NCBI GenBank assembly: GCA_943787265.1
Contig: CALSLT010000014.1
Location: 1-64,000, forward strand
Reading direction: 5' to 3'
DNA from: an uncultured Planctomycetaceae bacterium
GTDB lineage: Bacteria; Planctomycetota; Planctomycetia; Planctomycetales; Planctomycetaceae
DNA: 64,000 bases
Below are positions 7,788 to 17,800 of this stretch, in pieces; position 1 is the first letter of the stretch, and each line of letters starts with the position of its first letter. A program made the translations under genes and the position numbers. The notes beneath the pieces are model-generated. The model did no database searches and was not told the DNA's origin. It worked only from the letters and a program-made list of their open reading frames with translations.

Positions 7788-8017
7788 TTTGAAGTCTGCC
7801 AGCGATGACAGACTTCACACATCTGACGCGGTGACTGTTCGACAAGACCTACGATCTCCGGCAGAAAGACGTGTCTACATTCAAACGTCGAAGCCGAGGC
7901 AAGCCACTGCCGTTCGTGTGGATTCAGCACGGCGCCGTGACAAATAGAGTCGCATCCTCGTGTGGCCGCTAAACCTTGTCGATTTGCGGCAATTCGTACT
8001 CGCCAAAACGAGCCATA

Positions 8018-8031
8018 TAGAGTAAACTCTA
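8018..8031. promoter_or_regulatory. 14-base palindrome before the serine recombinase
   Basis: TAGAGTAAACTCTA is a perfect palindrome ending 29 bases before the recombinase ATG. It may be an operator or part of the recombinase's own crossover site. The function is inferred from position only. Confidence 0.4.
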
Positions 8032-8060
8032 GGTGTCTCACTCATTGGGGAGGGCGGAGC

Positions 8061-8634
8061 ATGGTCGGCGTCTACATTCGTGTCAGCACTCTGGATCAGA
8101 ATACTGCTGGACAACGAGCGGCAATCAAGAGATGGCTGACCGGAAATCAGATTTCGGACGTCCGCTGGTTCGTGGACAAGGCCTCTGGCGATAACACCGA
8201 GCGACCTGCGTTCAAGAAATTGCAGGAAGCAATTTTCAACGGCGAACTTGAGACCGTCGTCGTTTGGAAACTGGACCGCCTGTCACGCAGCCTCAGAGAC
8301 GGAATCAACGTGCTGGCTGACTGGTGTGATCGCGGCCTAAGGGTGGTCAGCGTGACGCAGCAGATCGACTTCAACGGCACGCTGGGCAAGATGCTGGCGG
8401 CTGTCCTGCTGGGCGTCGCCGAGATGGAGCAGGAAACCCGTCGTGAGCGGCAGGCCGTCGGCATTGAAGCCGCACGAAAGCGAGGAGTCTACAAAGGGCG
8501 CAAACCCGAGACGTTCAAAGCTCAGCCGGAGCGGGCCAGAAGATTGAGAGAAAAGGGCCTGAAAGACCACGAGATCGCGACAGCTCTGGGGAATTAGCCG
8601 GAGAACCGTTCAACGCTATCTCCGATCCCATTGA
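8061..8634 (+). CDS. Serine recombinase (resolvase/invertase family), frameshifted near its end
   Basis: The N-terminal resolvase domain has the catalytic serine in YIRVSTLDQ, the Arg-rich active-site stretch KLDRLSRSLRD, and the long E-helix (AEMEQETRRERQAVGIEAA). The C-terminus is a small HTH. As written, the frame stops at 8597 after ATALGN. Removing one G from GGGG (8588-8591) continues it as GISRRTVQRYLRSH to a stop at 8634, the normal HTH end of this family. A homopolymer error is the likeliest explanation. GGAGGGCGGAGC precedes the ATG. It may act as a DNA invertase, resolvase or small-element transposase. Confidence 0.88.
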
Positions 8635-9292
8635 TTCGGCAGCATTGAGGGGATTCTTTGTCCGTTCGATCTCAACTCTCGCAACCGCCAGAACGAGTTC
8701 CCTGCACTTCTCCGGAACGTCGCCACAGACAACAACGCAAAGCTCGATGGCATCCGACAGCGCCGACTCACTCAGAATCTGCCTCTCGCTGAAATTGCGT
8801 CCATATCTACACTTAATCTACACAAAACTGCGCCTACGAATCTTTTTTCGTTTGCTAATATTACTTCCTAGCCCCTGTGGTGAACTGCTCCATGTGCCGG
8901 CGGCTTGTTGTGACGTAGTCGTGACATTTCTCGTCTACCACAAGCCGAGAACCCGTGAATTCGCTCGGTGAAGCGCGTCAGTGCGATAAAACACGCCTGG
9001 CCGACCAGATTCGAAGTTCTGAACGCTACGACGCGATATTCTGAAGAAACACCGGCTTGTCGTCTCCCGTCACCAACAGCCTGACACAGACACACGCTCT
9101 GTTTCTGCAGTGGTGCTGTCTGCAAGCCTGCAGAGAAGCCAGAAGATAACCCCCTTGAAACCGAGCCGAGCCTGGTCAGGCATTACCCTCAGAGGCTCCT
9201 GTTCGCCGCCTAACGAGATTCGAAGCACATACTCGACAGTCCTCACGGCTGCACCCAAGCCCGTCGCAGGGGCTCCTCGGGGCTCTGTCAGC
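8635..9292. other. Gene-free stretch
   Basis: No frame here has a recognisable protein or good start signals. A 100-residue frame on the minus strand (9070-9372) is open but has no recognised family. This is probably the left, non-coding part of the replication/integration module that starts at tRNA-Lys, or its junction with the serine-recombinase region. Confidence 0.4.
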
Positions 9293-9463
9293 TCAATTGG
9301 CGTTTGTGAGCCGTCCAGGAATGGTTTGCCGAGCGTTATCAATGCCTGCGAATTGCTCTTCAGGCCAGGCATGTTCTCGAAGACTTCGCTGCGTGTAACG
9401 GCATAGCTCGCCGATCGTCTCAGGCATTTTGTTGTTCATCTCGTTTTCGTTCTTGCGTCTCAT
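9293..9463 (-). CDS. Possible small protein downstream of the replication gene
   Basis: A 56-residue frame beginning MRRKNENEMNNK and containing GELCRYTQRSLREH. AGGAG lies upstream of the ATG, though at longer than ideal spacing (13 bases). The start codon overlaps one of the ATGGCGTCAA repeats. It is in the same direction as the replication protein 9701-11959. No family recognised; it might also be a chance frame. Confidence 0.35.
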   Translation of the reverse strand: MRRKNENEMNNKMPETIGELCRYTQRSLREHAWPEEQFAGIDNARQTIPGRLTNAN

Positions 9464-9681
9464 GGCGTCAAGAATCTCCTATAGAGGGGTAATTACTCTC
9501 TTATACACGCATTGTATGTATGTATGTTTGTTTGTTGTGTTGTATTGACAAGACTATTTAAGGTGTTGCAGTCAAAGAGTTTAATGGCGTCAAGAATGGT
9601 GTCAAATGGCGTCAAGCGTTTGACACCATTTGCTGTGATTTCACAGCCTGTCAAGGTTTTTCTCTTTGAGTTTGACACCAT
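9462..9681. repeat. Iteron-like array (six copies of ATGGYGTCAA)
   Basis: The 10-mer ATGGYGTCAA occurs directly at 9462, 9584, 9596 and 9606 and inverted (TTGACACCAT) at 9620-9629 and 9672-9681. The first two copies are identical over 14 bases (ATGGCGTCAAGAAT). Between them lies a short GTAT/GTTT microsatellite (about 9513-9535). The array begins 20 bases behind the stop of the replication protein, consistent with an origin or autoregulatory binding region of the integrated element. Confidence 0.6.
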
Positions 9682-9700
9682 TTGTGACACCCTTATTTGT

Positions 9701-11959
9701 TCAAACGGTCCGGGTTATCATCTCAGTTATTGAGCCGTTCGAGGCTGTGTCTTGTCGCACCGAGACAAAGCCAGTTTCGACAAGAGTCTTCAAGACATCG
9801 TCACGATCTCGCGACTTGAGGTGCTGCGTCTTGCGGGTGAAGACTCGACGCTTAACCTCTTCGCCTACAACGAGTTTCGACAGCGCTCGCTGTACCTCAC
9901 GCTCCCAGTCGTTATGTGCGACGTGCAGCCCGGCCTTGTGCAGCATTCGACGTGTCAGCCAGTTCGACAGGGCGATTGCATGCTCGACGTCATGCAGCTC
10001 AATACAGGGCAACTGCCCCTGTTCAAGCATCTCGGGCGTTGCTCGGCTCACAGCGAACAGCAGCGCGAGCTTGTTCGTCTTCTCCGGCGTTCGAGACCAC
10101 ACGCCGCACGCTTCCTTCGCTTCTGTCTTTCGTCGCTCGCAGACCTGTCGCATGTGGCTGTCAGCTCGCTCGAACGCTTCCGGCGTGTGTTCGACTTCCA
10201 GCGGACGAGAGCCGTCCAGGCTTGCGAGGTTGCCCTCGTGCGTCGTCAGGGCTCGCCATGCCATTGCGGTCCTGACGATGTTGTCAGGCAGCGGATACCG
10301 CTTCCTGTTGTGCTGAGGATCGACGTAGCCGTTATTCGTCTCCGGCACTTCGAAGACCATGAATCTACCGAGCAGCCCGTCTGTGACGTTTGCAGCGGTC
10401 AGTGACTCCCAGAAGTTTTGCGGAACGCTCGTGCCGTAAATCACTGTGTTCGGGTATTTCGCGACTTTGTTCTTTTTGCGGTCTGCGTAGGCGTCCGCCT
10501 TCACTGTCGAATCGCTGCCAGAGTAGAGTCGCAGGAACGTGTCAACGATCTTGAACAGGTGAGGGGATTTCTTCGCGTCGTGCGTTGTTGCGAGCAGTGC
10601 AGAGAACTCGTCGAGCTGGTAGAGCCCGACAGGGTTCTCGTCGACCGCTGACCAGATCGACGCCGAGCTGGCGAAGTTCTCTTCCCCTTCCAGATCTTCC
10701 AGTCCTGCGTTGTGCAGAACTTCCTTGTTGATCTTCCGGGCGTGCTCCTTTCCGCCGCCCGTTGGCGCCAGTCCGCAGAAGTAACCGTTCGGTCGTGTCC
10801 CGAATGCCTTGTCAATGATCTTCTGCCCGCAGAGCGTTGACAGTAGCGACAGGGATCCCGCTAGAGCCAGTTCGGGCAGTGGGTACATTGCCGTTTCGAG
10901 GTTGTACCTGATCAGCTCACCAACAAAGCCGTCTGGCTCCAAGCAATGGCGCGGGAAGTTGCTCGGATTCGGTACAATGTCAGCCGGCTCGATTTCCTGC
11001 TTGGCGATGTCGTTCAGAATGTTCCGCAGGTCGACGTCCGGTCCTTCGTACGATCGGCCAGTCAGCAGGAAGCCACGTTCCCCGCCCTGCTTGTTCGCTT
11101 CGTTGAGCTTTCGCCGCAGGTCGTCGTCGCCCCACGGTGGATTGCAGCCCTGGTTCCATTCCGCCATGACTGGCCAGGCTTCGTCAGCACTCAGTGCAAA
11201 GCCGAGCATGAGGACACAAGCAGCGCGAAACGTGACGTCGTGCCCGTGCTCACCGCTCACCGCGACAGGCATCCGAGCCAGATACCGAGCCGCTCGTTCC
11301 TGCGTTGATACATCCTGGCCGCTTGTAGCCTGCGTGTACGTGGCTTGTGGCACGGTGGTCTGTACCGCTTCCGGACTAACAGGCCAGTACTTTTCAATCA
11401 GCCAGTCGAGGTCTTGCTGACACGAGACGATGTCTTCACGTGCGCCTTCCCAACGTTCGCCAGTGACTGTGAAATATCGCCCTGACGTGTAGACCTCAAT
11501 CCCCGGCGCCTTGCCGATCTCTTCATCCTTCTCGCCGAGATTCTTCTTGTAGCCTTTGTCGATCTTTCCACGGCACCAGATTTTCAGGCCGCGTCCGGAC
11601 GGTGAGATCTCCGCGTAGCAGTCGATGCGACTGAGGATGATTAGAGCCCACTCCGCAATCTTCCCTTTCCCGTCAATGCAGGCGTCTAGGTCGATACCGA
11701 CGAGCCCGTCATCAAGGGAGAAGCAGAAGCCGACGCCACTGGCTCCGAGCCCGACAGCCCCGTCGCAGGCTGATTCAAAGTCCGTCCACGTTGCTGGATC
11801 GTTCGACTTTGCCGGCCTACCCGTTGTCGCGTTGACAGGCATCTTGGTTATGCGTCCGTCTCGTTCAACAGCTCGCCAGGCTACCCACTGCTGCAGGTTC
11901 TTGAGTTCCGCCGGCACGTTGTGGATGTCTTTCAAGATCTTCATTTCAGTTCGATCCAT
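9701..11959 (-). CDS. Primase/helicase-like replication protein (NrS-1-polymerase-like N-terminus plus DUF3987 region)
   Basis: A 752-residue protein. The N-terminal part (about 1-170) resembles phage and plasmid primase-polymerases: NLQQWVAWRAVER, then VGFCFSLDDGLVGIDLDACI with metal-binding Asp residues, then AEISPSGRGLKIW. The C-terminal part (about 330-720) is DUF3987-like, with a P-loop-like APTGGGKEH and a Walker-B-like LYQLDEFSALL; the P-loop Ser/Thr after Lys is replaced by Glu. It probably replicates the integrated element after excision. It lies between a DUF1580 gene and an iteron-like array, all leftward from the integrase at tRNA-Lys. Confidence 0.75.
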   Translation of the reverse strand: MDRTEMKILKDIHNVPAELKNLQQWVAWRAVERDGRITKMPVNATTGRPAKSNDPATWTDFESACDGAVGLGASGVGFCFSLDDGLVGIDLDACIDGKGKIAEWALIILSRIDCYAEISPSGRGLKIWCRGKIDKGYKKNLGEKDEEIGKAPGIEVYTSGRYFTVTGERWEGAREDIVSCQQDLDWLIEKYWPVSPEAVQTTVPQATYTQATSGQDVSTQERAARYLARMPVAVSGEHGHDVTFRAACVLMLGFALSADEAWPVMAEWNQGCNPPWGDDDLRRKLNEANKQGGERGFLLTGRSYEGPDVDLRNILNDIAKQEIEPADIVPNPSNFPRHCLEPDGFVGELIRYNLETAMYPLPELALAGSLSLLSTLCGQKIIDKAFGTRPNGYFCGLAPTGGGKEHARKINKEVLHNAGLEDLEGEENFASSASIWSAVDENPVGLYQLDEFSALLATTHDAKKSPHLFKIVDTFLRLYSGSDSTVKADAYADRKKNKVAKYPNTVIYGTSVPQNFWESLTAANVTDGLLGRFMVFEVPETNNGYVDPQHNRKRYPLPDNIVRTAMAWRALTTHEGNLASLDGSRPLEVEHTPEAFERADSHMRQVCERRKTEAKEACGVWSRTPEKTNKLALLFAVSRATPEMLEQGQLPCIELHDVEHAIALSNWLTRRMLHKAGLHVAHNDWEREVQRALSKLVVGEEVKRRVFTRKTQHLKSRDRDDVLKTLVETGFVSVRQDTASNGSITEMITRTV

Positions 11960-12031
11960 TGAATGAATCGGGCAGTCCTTGATTCTGGCCGGGACCGGCT
12001 GCCCTTGTTGTGTTAACAGGCAGACCAGTGC

Positions 12032-12340
12032 TTAAAGCAGACCGGCCGATTGCAGATCGACCTCAGTCACATCGGACCGAAGCTCCAGAACGCGACGGTG
12101 GCGTTCGAGCTTTGCATCCGTCACAGCGGCGAAGAATTTGTTAAGAGCTTCAGCGGTGACGCAGGGGCGGCTGCCTGCATAGGTAACGGCCAGCTTGATG
12201 CGATCGCCGTCCAGTCCTTCCAGCCCCTTGCGAATCCATCGCCAGACAGTCGACGGATTGACGGGCTTGCCGTCGGAGCGTCGCGGGATCAGATGCTTTC
12301 GAGCATAGTCCAGCGTTACCAGTTCGTCGGAAACAACCAT
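12032..12340 (-). CDS. DUF1580 HTH protein
   Basis: A 102-residue protein with an excisionase/MerR-like winged HTH: LVTLDYARKHLIPRR, then NPSTVWRWIRKGLEG, then RPCVTAEALNKFFAA. DUF1580 proteins are a largely planctomycete family, often within integrated elements beside replication genes. The likely role is DNA binding in excision or replication control of this element. It stands 72 bases upstream of the replication protein in the same direction. Confidence 0.75.
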   Translation of the reverse strand: MVVSDELVTLDYARKHLIPRRSDGKPVNPSTVWRWIRKGLEGLDGDRIKLAVTYAGSRPCVTAEALNKFFAAVTDAKLERHRRVLELRSDVTEVDLQSAGLL

Positions 12341-12411
12341 CAGAAAACCTCACTTTGCAATCGTGGTGAAAGAGTCACATTTGATTGCGGTGAGGCTACG
12401 GCCCTAATTCC

Positions 12412-12451
12412 GGGGAACGTCAACGGGGGTTAAAGGGGGGACAAAGGGGGG
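12412..12451 (+). other. G-run cluster, potential G-quadruplex
   Basis: Four G-runs follow each other: 12412-12415 (4 G), 12425-12429 (5 G), 12435-12440 (6 G) and 12446-12451 (6 G), with loops of 9, 5 and 5 bases. The cluster lies between the stop of the gene at 12460 and the DUF1580 start at 12340, on the strand opposite to transcription. The first loop is longer than the usual 7-base limit, so folding is plausible but not certain. Confidence 0.5.
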
Positions 12452-12459
12452 ATCCCCGG

Positions 12460-13245
12460 TCATTCCTGATTATTTCTTTCGATTATCTGTTCCGCTCTCG
12501 CCTGCTTGAGCCCATTCTTGACCGTGGACCTACCGTTGTCTTTCGTGTCCAAGTTGACTTTGTCGTTCGGGTTTTCTTTGTTCCAGCGATCACGGATTCC
12601 TGCAGGCTTCATGCCTTCTTCTTCCCGCCATCGTAGGAACGTGTGATCCCGTTCGTAGCAATCACGTAGTGGCTTTCCGTCGGAGCCAACTGATTCGTTC
12701 GTTGGCTGCATCATTGATTTCAGCCTGATGTGGCTCTGAATCAAATCAATGATCTCGAAGACTTTTTCAAACATCGTAAAATCTGAGACGCAAACGGGCC
12801 TCCACAGATGCAAATTGCCAAGGAGATAGTCCAAGTGACTGTTGGATTCGTGCGACAACTTGACAAATTCTGCGACCAGCGGGCAATGGTCCGTTGTCAG
12901 GTAGGTTATTCGTTTAATGATGGTCAGTTTTTGGTGCGGCAAATCCATCCGGGAAACAATGTCACGCGGAATCGTCGTACCAAGTGGTCTGTTCTCAACG
13001 AAATGTCGGACCGTGAGAATATCGTCTCGCCATGAATTGAGCATTTTCATGAACAGTTCTGGTTCACGAACTATGTCGGCTGCAATCTCAGCGGCGTCAC
13101 GTGCGAAGAATTTTTCATCGTTAAATGCGTCGTCTTCCACAGCTTCGACTCCCGATTTGTCGACTCCCGAATTGCAGAAAGTCACCGGGCAGGGCGGATC
13201 GGGTGTCCGCTGTTCGGCCGCTAAGCCTATGCCCGATGCTGTCAC
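12460..13245 (-). CDS. Unknown protein of the integrative element
   Basis: About 261 residues if started at the GTG at 13245, which lies eight bases behind the integrase stop. The frame is open further upstream, but that part lies under the integrase gene. The start is uncertain. The protein is mostly helical, with no signal peptide or membrane segment. A basic C-terminal stretch (GIRDRWNKENP... RSTVKNGLKQARAEQII) could be a DNA-binding region. No family recognised. The close spacing to the integrase suggests one leftward operon. Confidence 0.6.
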   Translation of the reverse strand: MTASGIGLAAEQRTPDPPCPVTFCNSGVDKSGVEAVEDDAFNDEKFFARDAAEIAADIVREPELFMKMLNSWRDDILTVRHFVENRPLGTTIPRDIVSRMDLPHQKLTIIKRITYLTTDHCPLVAEFVKLSHESNSHLDYLLGNLHLWRPVCVSDFTMFEKVFEIIDLIQSHIRLKSMMQPTNESVGSDGKPLRDCYERDHTFLRWREEEGMKPAGIRDRWNKENPNDKVNLDTKDNGRSTVKNGLKQARAEQIIERNNQE

Positions 13246-13252
13246 TTGATGG

Positions 13253-14413
13253 CTAACCTGCCGTTGCTGCCACCTGTCTTGCCTTCTCGTAGTCCAGTTC
13301 GGCGTAAATCTCTGTCGTGAAGCCGGTCGCATGGCCAAGAATCGTCCGGACGGTCTCGATGCCATACTCCTTCCTCAGTCTGGTTGCAGCATTGTGTCGC
13401 AGCCGGTTCGGCGTCCACACGGGTATATCGGCCTTCTCACAAGCATTGCGAATCGCTCGTGAATAGCTCGTAACGGAATAGCAGTCGCCTGGAGTTTTCT
13501 GGGGACTGGACTTCCGCTGGCGAGCCTTTTGACTCGGTGTCATGGGCGTCTGACGGTTTTGTCGGCGTTCGTCATTAAAGGCCTGCTGAGCTTCGGCCGG
13601 CGAAAATAGAAACTGCTCCCGGTCGACCTTCAGAAACGGTCGGATGATGTTCTGAGCTTTGGGACCGATGAAGATCACCCGCTTCCGTCCATGATGTTCG
13701 GTCTTGTGTTCTCTCGGGCGATATTCCCACGTCTCGCCTGACGAATCGATGTCGGCCGTTCGCATGATCCGAACTTCGCCTGGACGCATGCCTGTGGCCA
13801 GTTGAATCTCAATCATGGCTGAGACCTGGCTGCTTAGGTACGGGTGGACGGCTTCGATGTCGCAGTCCTGGACAGGCTCAACGGGTGTCGATTCTTTCGC
13901 CTCGCTGCGCCCGTGCCTCAATCCTGAAACTGCGGTAAGAGCAATGTGAATGTTGACGGGGATCAGTTCATTCTCGACACCCCACTTGAACATTCGGCGA
14001 ATACGGCCGATGTTCCGATTGACGCTGGTTCGGACAATCTCGGCAGTAACCATTTCCTGCTGGACTCGTTTGAGTTTTTGCGGGCCAAAGTCTGTAACTT
14101 TAGTCTTGCCGAACAGCCGGATCAGAGGCTTTAACGCGCCCTGAATTGTGGAAAGTTCAGAGGTTTGGCGACCGTGCTTGCGATAGTACGGTTTTGCATG
14201 CTCCGTGACGTACTTCACACACAGGCGGGCAATCGTCAGACCATTGACCAGGTCTGGCGTCGAGCCAGTCAGCCAGGCGGCAATGTGCTCCTCGTACCTT
14301 TGGAAAGATTCGGGCGTACCATGCTTACCGAGATAGATTGTTCGACCGTCAATTCGAACTCGAGCCTGTCCGGTTGCCTTGTGAAGCGAATACTTCGGTA
14401 TGCGTCGTTTCAT
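13253..14413 (-). CDS. Tyrosine integrase of an element in tRNA-Lys
   Basis: A 386-residue phage-type integrase. The N-terminus has an arm-binding-like beta region (ARVRIDGRTIYLGKHG), the middle a core-binding domain (about 75-180), and the C-terminus the catalytic domain with Arg in TGMRPGEVR, His-x-x-Arg in RLRHNAATR, His in ILGHAT and Tyr in TEIYAELD. It is 111 bases from the 3' end of tRNA-Lys, the classic integrase/attachment-site arrangement. The element therefore extends leftwards from the tRNA. An upstream palindrome (14438-14465) may control it. No frameshift is seen. Confidence 0.92.
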   Translation of the reverse strand: MKRRIPKYSLHKATGQARVRIDGRTIYLGKHGTPESFQRYEEHIAAWLTGSTPDLVNGLTIARLCVKYVTEHAKPYYRKHGRQTSELSTIQGALKPLIRLFGKTKVTDFGPQKLKRVQQEMVTAEIVRTSVNRNIGRIRRMFKWGVENELIPVNIHIALTAVSGLRHGRSEAKESTPVEPVQDCDIEAVHPYLSSQVSAMIEIQLATGMRPGEVRIMRTADIDSSGETWEYRPREHKTEHHGRKRVIFIGPKAQNIIRPFLKVDREQFLFSPAEAQQAFNDERRQNRQTPMTPSQKARQRKSSPQKTPGDCYSVTSYSRAIRNACEKADIPVWTPNRLRHNAATRLRKEYGIETVRTILGHATGFTTEIYAELDYEKARQVAATAG

Positions 14414-14437
14414 GCGTGTGGCTTCCCTGTTTGGGTA

Positions 14438-14465
14438 GTGAAACGGGTAGTACCGTCCGTTTCAC
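14438..14465. promoter_or_regulatory. Perfect 9-base dyad upstream of the integrase
   Basis: GTGAAACGG (14438-14446) and CCGTTTCAC (14457-14465) are exact inverted repeats with a 10-base spacer that itself contributes some symmetry. It lies 24 bases before the integrase start, between it and tRNA-Lys. The position fits an operator or an excisionase/integrase arm site; which of the two is not decided. Confidence 0.5.
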
Positions 14466-14523
14466 GCCACACTGCCGACGGGCAGGTTTCCGCAAGCTGC
14501 GGAATGGCAAAGAGTTAAGAGAG

Positions 14524-14596
<73 letters not shown>

Positions 14597-14812
14597 GACG
14601 AGGGACAAGTCCCTCTTTGAAGAGGCGGAAATCTAACCAGTCTCAACCAAAGCTGCCAGTAATCGCCGCTCAAAATGTCGGCAATTTGGAACGCCAGTTG
14701 GCCGACGACTCAATAGAAACGGTTAGTCCATTTTCATGGTTTCTGTACAGGATCAGGAACGCGCAAGCGCGATTGCCTACTTGGCGGCCATTCAGCGGAA
14801 ACCTGAACCAAA

Positions 14813-17800
14813 TTAAAACGCGTGGTAGAGGCCGAACCAGAAGACTCCGGTGTCGCGTTCCAACGACCGGCCGTATTCGATGCGGAAGGTCAGAGTCTCG
14901 ACAAAACTGAGCAGGGGAAGGTCGAAGTAGAGACCGCCACCGACTGCCTGATCGACTCCGCCTTGCGACTTGTCGAACAGGAAGGACTCGCCAACATCGT
15001 AGAACACGGAACCGGAAATCGACCGCAGCGCGGCCAGATTGTCGACAACTTCGAGATCGAGTTCGCCTGTGAGCGGGAATCGGTATTCCAGACTTGTCAG
15101 CCAGAATGCGTTGCCTTCAGTCTTGTCTGAGTGCCGTCCGCGGAAACGGCCAGGGCCACCGAAACGAAAGTGCTCACCGTTATCGGACCAGCCGTAGCCG
15201 GCAGCGACTCGCGCGGCGACTCGGGTTTCCGAAAAATAGCCGTGCCCCTCCGGCAACCCCTGGACGACTGAAAACTGACCATCGACGCGGTCGTATGTCT
15301 GTCCGTCTCCGAATGCGACGAAGCCGTGCTCGTAGTTCGCGTCGAACAGGAAGCCACTTCGCGGATTCCAATAGGGCATCCTTGTGTCGGCATGGAATGT
15401 CGCGCCGAAAGCGCGGATGTTTCGGTAGTCATCGACTCCGGCTGGAGCCATCGGCGACGTATCCGCATCCGGAAAAAAGTTGTCGCCAATTCGAGCGTAG
15501 AAATCGAAGTAGCTCAAATCTGGGCGGATCAGACTCGTGGTATAGGCAAGAATTTTTCGAGCGTAGAGTTTCGCCTGGTCACCTGGTTCGTTGGCGATGT
15601 TAGTGAGAATCGAATGTTCGTACCGTAAACCCAGTTGCCAGTTCGGCCACGGAGCGTTGTAGAAAACTGAATCCACACCAAGGGAGAGATTTTCGTTATT
15701 GGTTTCCGTTGTGTATGCCAGGAACGGGGAAACCCGGAAAACGTTTGACGCGATAAATGATCCACGTAGACCGATTCGCCCTTCGTTATCGAAGCCGGGC
15801 CCAAATACAATCGAAGGCTTCTCAAACGGTTGAATCAGCGGAGCTTCGTCCAGCGGCGTGTACAGCGGGCTGTACCGCACTTTGATGTCCCGCTTCCAGT
15901 CGTTGTTGCTGGGTGACTGGTCGATCACCCAGCCTTCGGGATCAATCTCGACCTGCTTCGGCGGGCGATCGGTGAGGAAGGAGAACTCCCAGGTTTTCTC
16001 GTCGACCTGACGCGAGTTGGAATCGTCCCATTTTCGATCAGCTAAACCGGAGATGCCCGGCATCGCTTCAACGACCGTGTCTGCTGCCGAGTGACTCCCC
16101 GGTGCAAGATGCACCGCGACTTCGATCGGCTCAGAAATGTCGCCCTGTTGAACGACTCGGGCGACCGTGCGGAACTTGTTGCCTTCCTGAACGGTGTCGA
16201 CGTTGGCAATCTTCCAGTCGCACGTTCGGCTCGAACGAAGCCAGTCATCGAAGAACTGCTCCCAACTCTCGCCCGAATAGTCTTCCAGCAAACGCTGAAA
16301 ATCGTCGGCTCTTAGAATCTTGAACTTGTACTCGGCGTAGAGCAGTCGCAGGAATCCGAAGAAGCGTTCGCGGCCAAGCCTGTGTTGAATCATGCCGACA
16401 ATGCGAGCGCCTTTGTCATAAACCAGAAAAAACAGGTTGTGTATGTGTCCCAAGTCGTCGAGCGATGCGAGCGTCTTTCCATCTCCGCCACGGCTTGAAT
16501 AGAGGGCGTAACCGCTGTGCACGAGACTGCGATAATGAATGTTGGGCAGTCCCCATTTTGCTCCGCCGGGCAGATCGAGAACCTCGGCATCCTGGCCGTA
16601 CTTTTCTTCCATACGAAAACGCGTCAACCATTGAGCGAGCCCTTCGTCCACCCAGGGTTCGCGATAACCATCGGTGCCGACCGCCGAGTACCACCATTGG
16701 TGACAGATCTCGTGACTGACGAGGTGTTCCACATAGCGACCGGCAAGTTGCGGCACGTCAAGAATTCGCTCATCGATCATCACCAAGCCGGACGATTCGT
16801 TGCCGTTCCAGCCGAAGTAAGACTCAACGAGTTCAAACTCCTGGTAAGGATAAGGGCCGAACCAGTCTGAATACTGCTCGATACATTCCGCGGCGATCTG
16901 CAAGCTGAGCCGAGCGTGACCTTGATGCTCCGGAAAGGCGAGCACTCGGATGGGCGTGCCATTGCTGACAGTTTCGTAGACCTCGAAACGGTCGCTGGCG
17001 ACGATTGTGAAATCGCGCAGGCCGTAGCCTTCGATGTCTAGAATTGAATGGCCGGTCGCGTCCAACGACCGTGCAACAACATGGCCGCCAGTCGCAGCTT
17101 CCTGGCCGGGCGAAAGTCGCAGACGTACTTTGTAAACGCCGGCTTCGTTCAGCCACGGCTGATGCCAGGGAATGTACGGCACGGCATCCCAGCCCTGATC
17201 ACTATATGCCGCGAGAATCGGGTACCAGTTCAGCAGGTTGGTCACACCTTTATGCTGGCCAAGCCGGCCCTGCTTCGGCGGCAGGTCGAGATTGAACCTA
17301 AGCGTCACCTCAACAGACTGTCCCGGCAGCACTTCTTCTGACAGTTGAATATGCAGGTGCGTGTCCGTTTCCGGGTCGAAATGCGACCTGTAGACGTTGC
17401 CCGCCAGACTCGACGGACTCGAGGGTGAAATCGTTGACCGTCTTTGTCGATCGTGTTCCGTGGATCGAGCCGGAGAGACTCAACAGTTCGCTCAGCAATC
17501 GCCAGCGTCTTTCGTCTGGTTTGTTGTTCGGAACCACGTGGAAGACAAGGGACTTGGTCGAAACCGGGCCCCGGATTCGTCCATCGAACAGTCTCCTCAA
17601 CGTGAACCTGTCCGACGTCAGTGTCCAGGTCGATGTTCATCCGATATTGGGGGAGCAGAAGCCGTGCTGCTTCACGAAGACGGGCAGAGGGTTCTGGCGG
17701 AAGCAACTGCGGAGCATCCCGGACCGCGGCTACCGGCCGATGAAGCGTGCGCTCCGCAATGTTATCGGTGTCGGTTCCGGCAGCTTGATCGCGTCGCTCT

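Larger units (their letters stand above)
7521..8060. other. Gene-free stretch behind intI
   Basis: It contains no convincing gene. It holds a tRNA 3'-end remnant (7745-7787) and, close to the next gene, a 14-base palindrome (8018-8031), both listed separately. The rest has no structure I can name. Confidence 0.5.

Noticed and set aside
9070..9372. A 100-residue frame on the minus strand after the replication gene
   Set aside because: No recognised family, no good ribosome site and an unlikely sequence; only the 56-residue frame 9293-9463 is kept at low confidence.
9513..9535. A CRISPR-like or satellite array
   Set aside because: Only a short GTAT/GTTT microsatellite; no spacers, and no cas genes in the window.
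14822..17341. Several antisense frames under the M1/barrel gene
   Set aside because: They follow the codon shadow of the real gene and carry no motifs.
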